DNA from: Karstenula rhodostoma CBS 690.94
Lineage: Eukaryota > Ascomycota > Dothideomycetes > Pleosporales > Didymosphaeriaceae
Length of the DNA stretch: 64,000 nucleotides
NCBI GenBank assembly: GCA_010093485.1
Contig: MU001492.1
Coordinates: forward strand, 2,217,122 to 2,281,121
Direction of reading: 5' to 3'
Below the pieces are notes generated by a model. That model searched no databases. It saw nothing but the letters and a program-made list of their open reading frames with translations, and had not been told where the DNA came from. Made by a program: the position numbers and the translations under genes. This document shows, in pieces, positions 43,540 through 54,618 of the stretch (position 1 is the stretch's first letter; each line of letters begins with the position of its first letter).

Positions 43540-46500
43540 ATGTCTGACCTGGATGACAACTATCCTGAATATAGGGGACCTCCGCTGTCAGGAGTACCAA
43601 ATCACCCGAACGCCCAGTGGTCTCATATTCCCAAGCCATCAACTACAAGTGGCTCCGCGCCTAGTATGATGTCAGACCCACGTTACGAACCTACGGACCC
43701 GTATTACTACAACCACAATCCGGTCGACACAGACGACTATCCTTATAAACCGAATCCGTTTGCCCCAGCCATACCATCACAACCGCAACAAGCTCAAGCT
43801 CGAGCTCAAGATATACAAGATATAGATAAAGCTAAACTATCTCACGCTCAAGCTTTAGCTCAAGCTCAAGCTCAAGCTCAACACCAAGCTCAACTGAAAG
43901 CACTTTCAGAAAGTTATACCGCACCTCCTCAGCAGCAATCAGAGAAAGCTTTGGAGCGTACAACCATCTCAGACGATCGGAGTGCAGGTAGCAATCTGGA
44001 CGTGCGAAACCTGGCAGCGCTCAAGGACCGCGGAGCTCCTCGATCAAATCAAGAACCTCGACCGACCGAAGGACCCAGGTTAGATGCCGGGTACTTCCCA
44101 TCTAGACAAACCGGACAAAGAACACCAGAGTATGCACCTATCTATGAAAGCAGTGCTAGACGGGACAAGTCGTCCCTTGGACATGGGCGCTCACAAGTCG
44201 AGCTTGTAGGCAGAGGTCAGTGGGTTGACGATGTTGAGCGGACCGACACCACCAGCCCACTTGAGACAGCCCACATAAAAATGCTTCAACATAAGATACT
44301 GAGCATGCAAAAGGAGTTGCAAAAGTTAGAGACACAGCAGAGTGAACACGTAGGGAAACAGTACCAGATCATATATCGAATCGGTCGTAATTGCTACTTC
44401 GATCATCCTGAATGGACGGAAGGCCACAGGTCTATCGTATCACGCATTCCGGTCAAAAACCTTGATCTGTTTCTGGAGAGGAATAAGAGCATTGTTTTTA
44501 TAGTGTATCGCGACTTCGAGCCTTCGTCTTCTGGGAAAAAGGAAACGAAGAATGTGTCGTCACCGCCGAAGAACGTTCGAGAGAGTATTTGTCCAGTTAA
44601 CAGGCGCCTTCGAAAGGCTTTTGAGGGTTTATTAACACAAGACTGGCGATACGAGTCCTATCTACATCACTTGCGTCACACTGGAGAGATCAACGCCCCA
44701 TATCTATTCGTCTACCATAACAGGCGACATTGGAAGGATATGATGGCGCAGTTCCCCCGAACCATTCATGAGCACTTGAACCTTTTTGCAGTCTATGTCT
44801 CGGACAACTATGGAGAAGAGTATACCGCGGCGGACACTCTTTTTGCACGGCGAGAAATATCGATCGAATTGGTAAAGTACTTTTTCCAGCCAGGTGACGT
44901 TCTGATCTCGCGAACTACTGGCCAATACCGAGGTTATGTAGCAAACTCCTGGCCTCAGGATTCCGCATCGGCGCCAGTTAGAGGATCTAAGCACACCTCG
45001 TATCAACCGGCTATGCATGGACCCAAGCAATCTCGCTGGCAATCTGATGACGATGACTCGGACCTTGATACATCCGAAGTAGATTCCGTTTCCACCGACC
45101 CTTCCGAGGACGACAAACAAAATCCCAAAGCTGTTCTTCTGAATTTCCATATGCGGGGGTTCGCTTCGGCGAAAAAAGAAAAACATGAAAAATCTGTCTC
45201 TGTAGGAGAATCAAGCAAAGAGTTTCCAATCAGTGTCTACAAGTGGAGCTTTGACGGAAACTTCAAGCGAGAAGCTGATAATATCATCCTCAAGTTGCCT
45301 CGACCGGTCGACAATGCTTCAACAAACGCCAGAGTACGGAGCATAGAGGACCTGGAAATATACCCTATCAGCTTCGCCCCACTGGAAGTTGCGCAAAAGC
45401 TTCGCCGACGAGGGATAATGTTTTGGGAGTGTCGCAAGCGGTGTTTGATATCGTATCGGGAGACAAGTCCAGACGCACACGATGAGGTAGGTGAAGCCTC
45501 CTGGCCATGTAGAGCAATGTACATTCACCGATGCTAATCTACATTTAGTCCGATGAGCGTTTCATGGTTGACTTCCACACGTTCAAAAAATTGCACCCGG
45601 AAAACAAAAGTCTTGCAATAGGTGGCTCAGTCGACACTTTGAGTCAAGCTGAAATGGAACGATCAGAGCCACCTGAGGAAGCGTTCTATTACCTCGTTCC
45701 CCCACAGACTAAAGGGTTCAACCTCCGAACAAAGAAATGGTTAGATCTGAACATAGATCAGATCCATCCTGTTGTCTGGAACCAGCAAGCTTTCGATTCG
45801 CTAGTCCTGGACAAAGACAGGCAGACGAAGGAGTTGATCACAGCTCTGGTAAGCAAACAGATATCGGCTGCGAAATCAACGGATGTTGTCGCTGGCAAAG
45901 GGAACGGACTAATTCTGCTGCTACATGGAGGGCCAGGTACAGGAAAGACGTTGACAGCAGAAGGTGTAGCTGAAATTGCGCAAAAGCCTCTATACCGGGT
46001 ATGTGTTTGGCCTAAAGCCTCTGGATGTGTACACTTTCTGACCACAAATCTCGTAGGTGACCTGTGGCGATGTGGGTACAAAGGCAGAAGAAGTTGAGCA
46101 ATACCTTGAGTCAGTGCTTCACCTTGGCAAGATCTGGGACTGCGTGGTTCTACTTGACGAAGCAGAGGTGTTTCTTGAACGGAGAAGCCTGGACGACCTT
46201 CAACGCAACGCACTTGTCTCTGTATTCCTCCGTGTGATCGAATACCATGAGGGGATTCTCATTCTCACCAGCAACCGCGTGGGAACATTTGACGAAGCAT
46301 TCCGCTCCCGGATCCAAATTGCGGTCCACTACCCTCCCCTACGCTCTTTCCAACGACTCCAGATCTGGAAAAATTTCTTCGACCGGCTTGAGTCGTTCAG
46401 AGATGGCAAAGTCGATGTTGGCGAGCTGCGTGACCATCTGGAGGAGCTTCAAAGTATTGAGATCAACGGACGCCAGATACGTAACGCGATCACGACTGCT

Positions 46501-46653
46501 CGCCAATATGCGGAGTGGAAGGATAAGGGACCTATGAATTACGAGCATCTCAAGATAGCGCTGGATGTTGCAGGGAGGTTCAATAGTTATTCGGAAAAAT
46601 TGCGAGGTGGTCTGACGGATGATCAGATCGCTGAGGAAGAAGGAATCCGTTGA
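43540..46653 (+). CDS. large AAA+ ATPase with DUF7025-type central region
   Basis: Single AAA module at the end of a long protein, 997 residues. Exons 43540-45486, 45549-45998 and 46057-46653; introns of 62 and 58 bp. N-terminal 330 residues: Pro/Gln/Tyr-rich disordered region with an Ala-Gln repeat, then a coiled coil (HIKMLQHKILSMQKELQKLE). The middle is the DUF7025-like domain common in fungal AAA proteins (INAPYLFVYHNRRHW, EEAFYYLVPPQTKGFNLRTK). Catalytic part: Walker A GGPGTGKT (776-783), Walker B VVLLDEAE (about 829-836), sensor and arginine-finger region ILTSNRVGTFDEAFRSRI, and lid NGRQIRNAITTARQYAEW. The family has no defined biochemical role; relatives are numerous and variable among Pezizomycotina. 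Start ATG 43540 (MSDLDDNYPEYRG); an in-frame ATG at 43420 is possible. Convergent with the DUF7600 gene, 68 bp apart. Confidence 0.87.
43788..43892 (+). repeat. GCTCAA hexamer repeat coding Ala-Gln
   Basis: Imperfect run of GCTCAA/GCTCGA hexamers inside the AAA+ gene, interrupted by ATACAAGATATAGATAAA and coding alternating Ala and Gln (LAQAQAQAQHQAQ). Its multiple-of-three unit would allow length change without frameshift. Confidence 0.8.
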
Positions 46654-46721
46654 GATTAGCGAAAATATCACATGTTTTCTTGTTCAATTCGATCCACGAG
46701 ATGGTTGGCAACTATTTCTTT

Positions 46722-49594
46722 TTAATCCTCCTGAAAGTAGTCTGCCGCCACAGTCAGCACGGCCAGTCCACTCAACTTCCAGTGTGATTGCATTTTGGTA
46801 CCCCAGCTCCATCCCCCAAGGCGCCCGAACGCACATACTATGCCAACTATCATTTGATCTCCATCCGCTTCGAACTCGAGCCACTGCTGTCTATTTTTCT
46901 CTCCAAAGTAGCAGTTTCTGCCTCTATCGGTGAACAGTTTGACAGCTTTCATGTCACTGCTTGCGTGAACCGCCGTAACAATTTCTCCACCAGGTCCATC
47001 GATGAGAAAGTGCTCAGTGCTGTTCTCGTCAAAACTTTTGAGCGTAGTGTTTTGAATCCACGAGACAAGGTCTTTGCTAGGGTCCTCTATCTCCTGCCAA
47101 TCTGGGTTTTGTATTGGCACAGGGCCACCGGTCCCAGCCAGCAAATTCAGGGGTCCAGATGTCCGACCAGCTCCGAAGCCTGCAATATCGGGAACGGGCC
47201 ATTCCTCTTCGCCACTAGAAACCGTACCACCGATAGGCTGAAAGCACGAGATTTGCTGAAGTGTCTGGTATGGTGCGCCCTTCGAAGCCCAGATGCCAAC
47301 GTGCCATGGTGTCATATCACTTGCGATATCGCCTATGAAAGAGCGTAGCTGATTCGCTGAGGATCCTTGAGCGCTGAGAGTCTGGATGTTGAGATTTGGA
47401 TGCGCCCATAGGTGTCTCCAGGTATCGTCACGGTGGCAGTACAATGTCTGTGCTGAATGGTTCCAAAGAAGTTGCTGAGCTTGAGTATAGGAGGGCATTG
47501 TGGATGGCTCTTGACCTGGAATTGAAGCTTGTAGCAGTCCAAGGCGGCAAATTTCTCCACTCTAGCGTAGACGTTCTATTAGAGACCGTAACGACGTTGT
47601 ACGCCCCTGGAATACTCACCTCGGCAACCTGTCCTGTCAAACCAATTAGATATAGTCCCGACAGGACGATGAAAGTGCGTTTATTTAAGGGTTGCCCACT
47701 GGGTTGACGCACATTCTTGGAAGTATTGTTCGTCAATCTCGCCTAGCTCACATTAGTATTGAGGAACGACATTCAAGAGCGCAATTGAAATCCCACGTAC
47801 TGTCAATGATCGGATACATGCGGTACCGTAAGGTACGCTATCCAAAGCGTTCCGAAACCGGCTACGGTCTTGCTCATGACTGAACATATTCACATCATCT
47901 ATCGAGACAACGATCTCTCTGATCCACTCGTTAGGGGGAATGTGCAGTGGGCTGCCAGGGGTTCCCTCTGTACTCCCAAAGATTCTTGGGTTATCTCCAT
48001 TCAAGGTAATAGAGATGCCGATCAAAGCGCCATTATGCCCCCAGTATGTGTCTAAAACTGAAGGCCGACAAGACATCTCTCCCCAGGATCGAATAAACTG
48101 CACCGACGCAGTGCGGCACTGTTTGGCAATGGGATACGAGACGACAGGCATATGCAAGCATTTGGCACGATCGAGAATAGCTCGTGCTTCCGCTTCGTCT
48201 GGCTCTGCTCGCTTCACCGGGTGCACCTTTTCTGCGTACTGTGTAACCAGTTGTTGACACGTGCCCCAAATGCGTCGGCGATTGATGATGCCCATCAACG
48301 GACCTTCAGCGCCAAATCTGGGCCTCGTCGCAGCCTCTAGCCATAAGAATAGGCTCTTCTCGTCCAAATCCTCAGCGTAGATTCCATTGCTCATTATTTT
48401 GAAAACCTCCCAGGACCATGGAAATATATGGAGCCGCAGCATATGCTTCCAAAAAGCGCCATTCTGGGTGGATGTGTAGACATGCAATGAGCTTTGTGTG
48501 AAAGACTTAGCATCTGTGAAGGATAGATATGTGCAGATTTCGTAGAGCACATTGTAAGGCAGCTTCCTCAACGGGTCACTCTGGACCTTGTGCTCAAGGT
48601 TCGATGACTCAGCATTCTTCTTGAAGAGCTTACTGGGGATGAGACTTTGGATCATCTCACCGAGTTTCTCTTTATAACTCGGATCGGAGACGACGTATTC
48701 TTCTCCGGAAATAGACTCCCAGAACTGCTCAGGGCCCTCTATCTCCCCATAATCAAGTGAGAGTGCGGGGTCATGGTCTTTGCTGTTCTGTGAAAGAACG
48801 GCGTATAACACGTCTCGGTCAATTTCCCCTTTCTTCCGAAGCCCGAGGCACTTTGCAAGCACCTGTAAACATGCCTCGTGAAACGGATATGTCGGATGCT
48901 GATCTGACTCGAATGCAGTATAGCATATATAACTGTTCTACTGAGGATCATTCGGGTCGTTACCAGGTGTTTCTATGCGGAAACTGCCGTAACTGTCGTA
49001 TTGACCCAATCCCGAAACGAAACATTTAGTCACGCCCAGCGCTTCAGGATTAAATCCCAGCGTACGTCCCCGATCAAGCCAGGTGACATCCTTGCGTCTC
49101 AGTTTCAGGGGATCGTAACTGATCTTTTCTTCGTATTCACCCAAAGAACCTGCGTCGCTAGCACTTTCTTGATTGTCGTTGTCGTTCTCGCTTTCGTCTT
49201 CCCAACCATGCTCACTACCTTCGGCATCGTCATTCTCGCTAAGCCTGTCTCCGGCGCCTTGGTTATAAATTTCGTCGTCGGTATTGCCACCTTCTTCTTC
49301 CAAGGCATTCAATGGAAATGCTACGTTACGATCATGTTTCGTTTTGGGATCACTTTCCTTGCCTGCACTATCCGCGTCCCCCTCGCCCGTTAAGGGGCTC
49401 TGACGGTGGTCTTCCATCCCGTCGTCTTCATCAGAATCACTTTCGTTCACGTTTTCTCCTGCTAGCCTCCTTTTCTTTACCTCAACTCTTCGTCGTCTTT
49501 TCGCCAGAGCTTCATCATTCTTACTGCCAAATTTAACCCATGCTTCACCCAGAGGACCACAGCAGAGCGCACAAAAGCAATCGAAAGAACCCAT
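46722..49594 (-). CDS. F-box protein with DUF7600-type domain
   Basis: Four exons: 49594-48964, 48903-47801, 47742-47620 and 47561-46722; introns of 60, 58 and 58 bp; 898 residues. Without splicing this looks like four separate ORFs; the joins restore one protein. It starts MGSFDCFCALCCGPLGEAW, then a basic and acidic low-complexity region (KRRRRVEVKKRRL, ESDSDEDDG). Exon 1 joins exon 2 as IETPDQHPTYPFHEACLQVL. The F-box is at about residues 310-350: DPLRKLPYNVLYEICTYLSF. The C-terminal half is the DUF7600-like region of fungal F-box proteins: RRRIWGTCQQLV, LIGLTGQVAESGEICRLGLLQ across the last intron, and SWGTKMQSHWKLSGL. Donors are GTAACG, GTACGT and GTGAGT; the first is the weakest. It probably acts as a substrate adaptor for SCF ligases, but no substrate is known. 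Confidence 0.8.
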
Positions 49595-49857
49595 TATGAG
49601 CCACAGAACTAGATTGAGTGCAGTTCAAGACAAGATTACCTGGCAGGCTGAAAGGTATTCAACTGTTTATGTACACCTGTGACTCTAGGGATAGCGGTTC
49701 GATGTTAGCATGAGGCTAGTCCTTAATCGGCATTAGCTCAAGGCTCCAACATGCACTTGGACGAAAGAGTGAGATTTGTGCCCAAAATAGCTTTAGGCAC
49801 ACCGCCTTCTTCTCGGCATCAAAATTCCATTTTCACGTAAAAGTCCAACATCACACC

Positions 49858-50874
49858 TCATCGCACAAACGCGCCTCCACCACTTGCTCCCAAAACGTTC
49901 CCAGTCATCCAGCCGCTCTCTGGTAGACACGCTATTCCGACTATGCCTGCCACCTCCTCTAAATATCCTGGTCTTCCACCAATACTTTGAGCCAGCTCGA
50001 GAACCTCAGGGTTCTTGTCATCAAATTAGCATACTTGACAGGGGATGAATAGTTGTCCACGGGTACTCACATCAACTCCAGGTCTTGCCTTGGCCAAAGG
50101 TGTCAGGATATTGAGCGGCCTCAGCGCCTCGCGAGGCTCTTCAGGAAGCCCTGAATACAACCCAGTGTCCATAGGTCCAGGTGCCACTGCGTTCACGGTG
50201 CAACGCTCAGCAAGCTCTCTAGCCCATACACGCTGTTCAAAAGTCAATCTGAAGCTCGCGTGCCGTCGCAATTGGCAAAGAAGGATTTACAGTCATAGCC
50301 TCCAGGGCTCCTTTGGTACCTGCATAAGACGTCTGCCACCACACCCCCCAAGTCGTCGTCGCGCTGGAGATGTTGACGATGCGACCAGAACGATCCGTTG
50401 GCAGATAAGGAAATGCGGCTTTTATAAGCAAAGCGGGCGCTTTGCAGTTGAGGTTGAAAGTCGCATCGAACATGTCCAAATCCAGCTGGTCGATGCCTTG
50501 GGCGTTGACTACCGCGGCATTGTTCACGATGATGTCTATCTGGAATTGGCCCGATGCGTCGCTGAAATGCGCCTTCGCACTGTCGATGACATGCTGAGGC
50601 GCGTCCCGCGTGCTGAGATCAGCCTTCACTGGTAGCGCTCTGACGCTGTATTTCTCCTCGAAAGATTTCGCCAAAGCCTGCGCTCTCGGTGTTGAATCAT
50701 CGGTCATGTACACGATGACTACGTTAGCTCCACGACTAGCAAAATGCTCTGCGCAGACAGCCCCAAAACCTGCGTTTCATTAGCAGCAAAACTAGTGTCG
50801 AAGACCTGGGGCATACTTCTGCTTGCCCCTGTCACAATGGCAAGTTTGCCCTCGAATGTTCTGAAAGGAGCCAT
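49858..50874 (-). CDS. short-chain dehydrogenase/reductase
   Basis: NAD(P)-dependent classical SDR, 284 residues. Exons 50874-50817, 50769-50291, 50232-50071 and 50013-49858; introns of 47, 58 and 57 bp. Motifs: cofactor TGASRSFGA at residues 15-23 (the usual TGxxxGxG has Ser-Phe in place of Gly-Ile); NNAA at 102-105; the active-site serine in VNISS; and YAGTK with Tyr168 and Lys172. NAVAPGPMDTGLY follows, then the C-terminal PESGWMTGNVLGASGGGAF, typical of SDRs. Intron 3 uses the acceptor ACAAG at 50014-50016 rather than CAG; its branch CTAAT lies 12 bases upstream. Substrate cannot be predicted. An imperfect glycine motif does not by itself mean loss of activity. The upstream 1.4 kb is gene-poor. 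Confidence 0.88.
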
Positions 50875-52263
50875 TTCAAATCAATTGCGATCTGACTTGC
50901 GTTTCCGTCTCGTGCCAAAGGCTTTGTACTTCGACGCCGAGAGCTGGCAGGTCCACCATTGGTCCTGTCAATTAGCTGTCACTTCGCCTTTAAACAAGAG
51001 AAGCGAGCACTCGAACTGATCGGCGACTCGGATATCGGCAGTGCATGATGACTGTTCCATGTTCTCTTTGAGAAAGGCCGCGTGTGAGGTGTTCCGCGGC
51101 TGCAAGTAAGCAAGCGCGAAGATCCCTGCGGTAGTAGCCGTGCATCGCATTGAGGCGTTTCAGCGGAAGCGCTATCGTGACTAGTGGCACAGCCTTACAA
51201 GATCTCCAAGCAACTTATGGCCAAAGTGGCTCCCGAACTGTGCAATACTTCCAATGGAGAAAAAGCCAACTGAGTTTTGGAATACTTAGGCAATGACAGT
51301 CAAGCCGTACGGGATATATCCTAATTGATAAGTGTGCGTTTGACACACGAAAAGCTGATCCCCCCCAAGTGCCGGTTCAAAGCTCGGATGTTCCCAATAT
51401 TTTTCTGTGTCAAGACCCATTTTATATCAGCGATTTACCTCGCAACCTGGGATACTCTCGGATCTCCGTCGAAGACGAGGCTGGCTAGTGACGTATCAGC
51501 CCCGCTTTCTTCCCAAGCTGGCTTTCATGCGACGTATCAAGGGAATTGTTCTGGGTTCCAGACGGTCTCGAGACCAATGCTGCCAGACCTCGTTTATAAC
51601 TCGTTCCACTCTTCTAGTGGCATTTCACAAATGACAACACTCATAGCCCTGCTCATTGTTCGCTCTGCATCGGTCAAGTGCCTCTGCTCTTACCTTCGGG
51701 GCACCGGCTTTTTCCCCCCTCACGTGATATCTGGGCCAATTACGGTGAGTATAAGAGCCATAATAAGCTCTCTTATTGGTTTACTGGAGGCTTTGGCAAC
51801 ACGTGACTGAAAACAACCCGGTGTCCCGAAGGTACAGTGCAGTCTCCCAGCAGGTTCGGGACACTAGCTAGTCAAGGTACGAAAAGCCCTCGAGTCGTCT
51901 TTTACAAGTAATCTGCCCCCTGATAAGTGGGGCGCACCAGTCTCCCGAACCTGTAGGAGACTGTACAGTCGATGTGGGTCTGCTAATATGGATATTGATC
52001 CTTCCGCGTCGTGTTGTCCAGCTCAGGCGATCCTCACAAGATGAATGGTTCGCCACAGATCTACCGGACTCGAATCATGCGGGTTCGTCGATGTGCTTGA
52101 ATATCTTTAGCATGGGAATCTTTGTGTCCCAACACCTTCTGCGAATCCCTCCATGACCATCTAAGAGCTCTTCTTCTTCCGGCTTTGCGTGCACCCACCG
52201 CGAGGATTCATCCGTAACCGCGCCAAATATTGTCCAGTACATCTACGATTTTGGGTTTTCATC
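50875..52263. other. intergenic with nested inverted repeats
   Basis: About 1.4 kb between two divergently oriented genes, the SDR and the rhodopsin-like gene. It contains the inverted repeats at 51821-51963. An open frame at 51325-51810 (161 codons) has no recognisable features and is not called. Confidence 0.6.
51821..51963. repeat. nested inverted repeats around TTCGGGA
   Basis: GTGTCCCGAA (51821-51830) is the exact inverse complement of TTCGGGACAC (51854-51863). The overlapping CAGGTTCGGGA (51851-51861) is the inverse complement of TCCCGAACCTG (51943-51953). The longer arms AGTCTCCCAGCAGGTTCGGGA and TCCCGAACCTGTAGGAGACT pair with one mismatch and one gap. ACTAGCTAGT next to the first pair is itself a palindrome. 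Confidence 0.75.
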
Positions 52264-53632
52264 ATGGGTCTCACGTCCAGTGCTATGTTTCTGTCGGTCA
52301 TAATCCCGCTGCCGTTTGATATTGCAACGACGACAATGCGTTTCTGGATCCGCTATCGTAGAAAAGCCTGGGGCGCAGACGACTGGGCTACGCTCGTAAC
52401 TTTGGTAGGTGTTCACCCTGACTATGGCTCGGAGAACAACGCTGACGAAGGTATACCGCAGCCCTTTTACACCGTGGCCATGGTTGCTACAGTGGCATTG
52501 AGCTTCAGCGGCGTCGGCGCAAACGACGCGACGGCTACTCCCGAACAAAACATTAACTCGCTCAGGGTATGTACATACTCGTTGCGTTGTCTCGCAAGAA
52601 ATACCATACGTTGCTGACACCTGATTCAGTGGTTCTACGTTTTTCAGGAGCCCTGGTGCTTCACTCTTGTAACAATCAAAGCCTCTATCGGCTTTGCCCT
52701 TATACGGATCGCTAACAGAGCGCGTTGGATCGAGATGGTGATTTACCTTAACCTCTTCGTCTGTTTGGGCGTCATCGGCGGGACCGGGATGTATCTGTTC
52801 TTCCAATGCTCGCCAGTTCGGTAAGTCCACTACAACAAACTCTTCGCGGCATTCGTCTGATTTGGTGGCGATCAGGAAAAACTGGTACACCGATGTGCCT
52901 GGCGACTGCAGGCCGCGGGAGATACAGACTGGGCTGTCCTACGCAGTAGCGGCCTTGTCCATCATTACCGATTGGACTTTTGCAATCATTCCCATCTGTC
53001 TGCTATGGAAGGTTCAGATGAACCCAAAAGTAAAGTTCTCAGTCATTGTCATGTTAAGCTTGGGCGTATTGTAAGTCACTGTCTCAAGACATCGAGCGCG
53101 GGTTAACAGCTGCCAGTGCGTCCATCGCCCCTATCGTGCGCGTGAGATTCCTGTTCGGGCTCAACGACCCAACAAGGTTCTTGCAGAATCTTAGCCCTAT
53201 CCTTGCATGGGCGGTACGTACTTGAAATTCTTGAACGTCGGTCCGTGCTGATCTTTCCAGTCTGCCGAGATGAATGTCGGCCTCATCGTCTCAAACCTAC
53301 CAGCCTGCCGTCCAGTTCTCGACTCAATTGTCACGAAGCTCGCGAGTTCGAAAGATCTCTCTCGGGACCGTTCACGCGGAGCTGCCACATCCCGAGGCGC
53401 CGGAAAGACACTGGACAATTATGTAGAACTTCAGGAGCGAGGGAACTCCGCTGGGCTCGAGACGACAATCTACGGCAAAAAGGACGGTGACAACACAAGC
53501 GATCTAGACATTTATGATGGCGATTCGGACAGCCAGAAGGGCATCGTGAGTGACAAGGGGCAAAACAATGGCCCGATGAGGGTGCAGGTGAAGAGGGACA
53601 TCAGTGTTGTCACGAGCTCGAGTCCAGTCTAG
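52264..53632 (+). CDS. rhodopsin-domain (PTH11-like) integral membrane protein
   Basis: Fungal seven-helix membrane protein of the rhodopsin-domain/PTH11-like group, 366 residues. Exons 52264-52404, 52462-52566, 52630-52820, 52876-53070, 53117-53213 and 53261-53632; introns of 57, 63, 55, 46 and 47 bp. Features: RFWIRYRRKAWGADDWATLV (the conserved R..R..WGxDDW after helix 1), then EPWCFTLVTIKASIGFALIRIA and YLNLFVCLGVIGGTGMYLFF. CSPVRKNWYTDVPGDCRP is the extracellular Cys loop, followed by TDWTFAIIPICLLWKVQM and the FGLNDPTR segment. The cytosolic tail is about 120 residues, hydrophilic and Ser/Asp-rich. Start: the first ATG in frame at 52264; the frame goes up to a GTG at 52189. The N-terminal segment before helix 1 is short, so an upstream exon may be missing. 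Ligand unknown. Confidence 0.85.
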
Positions 53633-54277
53633 ACAAGATGTCCAACTTTACGAGACATCGGCCGAGTCGTCAAAGACCACGAGACATACTGAGGAGATGC
53701 CAAGTTCTCATATACTACAACCTCCTTGAACTAACAAGATGGTATTCCGCGTCCCACCCGCCCGCTCAGAGCTTCCTGGATCCCTCCGCCAACCCCACCA
53801 CCTCATCCGCCCTCGCATTTTGCGCCGAATGCTTGCTATCCACATCTCTTGCAGTCCACTCCGTACTGTAAGTCCGAAGCCTAAGGCTTCGTGTCTCGAA
53901 GTTCAAGTAAGGAAGCCATCACAGCGATGGCTATCACCGACGGTCCATTGAGGGCTCCGACGACTTTGAGGATGGGGTTCTTCATGAGCTTTGCAAGGAA
54001 CCGTGGATCGTGATAGGGCAGCCTCACGCATATCGCGTCTCGATGTCCAACTCGTTCTCTAGCGCACTCGAGAAACTGGCAGATTACGCGCCTCCAAACG
54101 GCTCCTGTCTCCTACTTTAACTTCTCCCTTTTCACCTATAACTCAATCTCCTCTTTGTTATTCTCCCCTAGATAAATAAAGATACCTATGAATAATGTTT
54201 TAATATAATACTCGAGGAGTTATCCATTTCCTCCACACCACCGCTCCTAAATCCCACAATCCCCACTTCAACTCTAC
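53633..54277. other. intergenic, no gene seen
   Basis: About 650 bp downstream of the rhodopsin-like gene. The stretch 54120-54240 is pyrimidine- then AT-rich. Nothing coding recognised. Confidence 0.55.
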
Positions 54278-54618
54278 CTACACCACCATCACCATCCCCG
54301 CAGCAACCACCATCCACGTCCACGTCCACGTCCACCCCAAACCCCACCCCGCACTCGCCGGCCCCGCAAACTCCCCTGCGTTCGCTCCGCCGTCTTCGCC
54401 GCGCCCGTGCAATTTGTCTCCCCTCCCAACGGCAAAAATGACTCGCCCAGCTTCTTCCCCGAAAGCACGCCGTACACCTGCGCGCACATCGTGCCTGGAA
54501 CCGGCAGCGTCACGTCGTTGAAGTAATGCCAATGATCAGCACTGCGTATGTTCTAATGAGCAATCGCGACTTTGGCCCAATACCGAAGCATGCCATCCTC
54601 ACCAAGAGCATCGGCGAC
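54278..54618 (-). pseudogene. possible decayed gene with GPI-signal-like end
   Basis: One minus-strand frame reads VADALGEDGMLRYWAKVAIAH, then TAG (54553-54555), then NIRSADHWHYFNDVTLPVPG, TMCAQVYGVLSGKKLGESF and LPLGGETNC without further stops. Around residue 90 the sensible sequence appears to move to another frame, ending GANAGEFAGPASAGWG and a hydrophobic tail (MVVAAGMVMVV). That tail looks like a GPI-anchor signal. A TAG-type acceptor precedes 54618, and a GTAAGT lies at 54678-54683, but the upstream frames do not join in phase. I do not recognise the family. Two lesions in 340 bp suggest decay; chance open reading in GC-rich DNA is the main alternative. Confidence 0.3.

Noticed and set aside
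51325..51810. 161-codon plus-strand frame between the SDR and rhodopsin-like gene
   Set aside because: No domain, signal peptide or helix pattern that I can support; possible but unproven.
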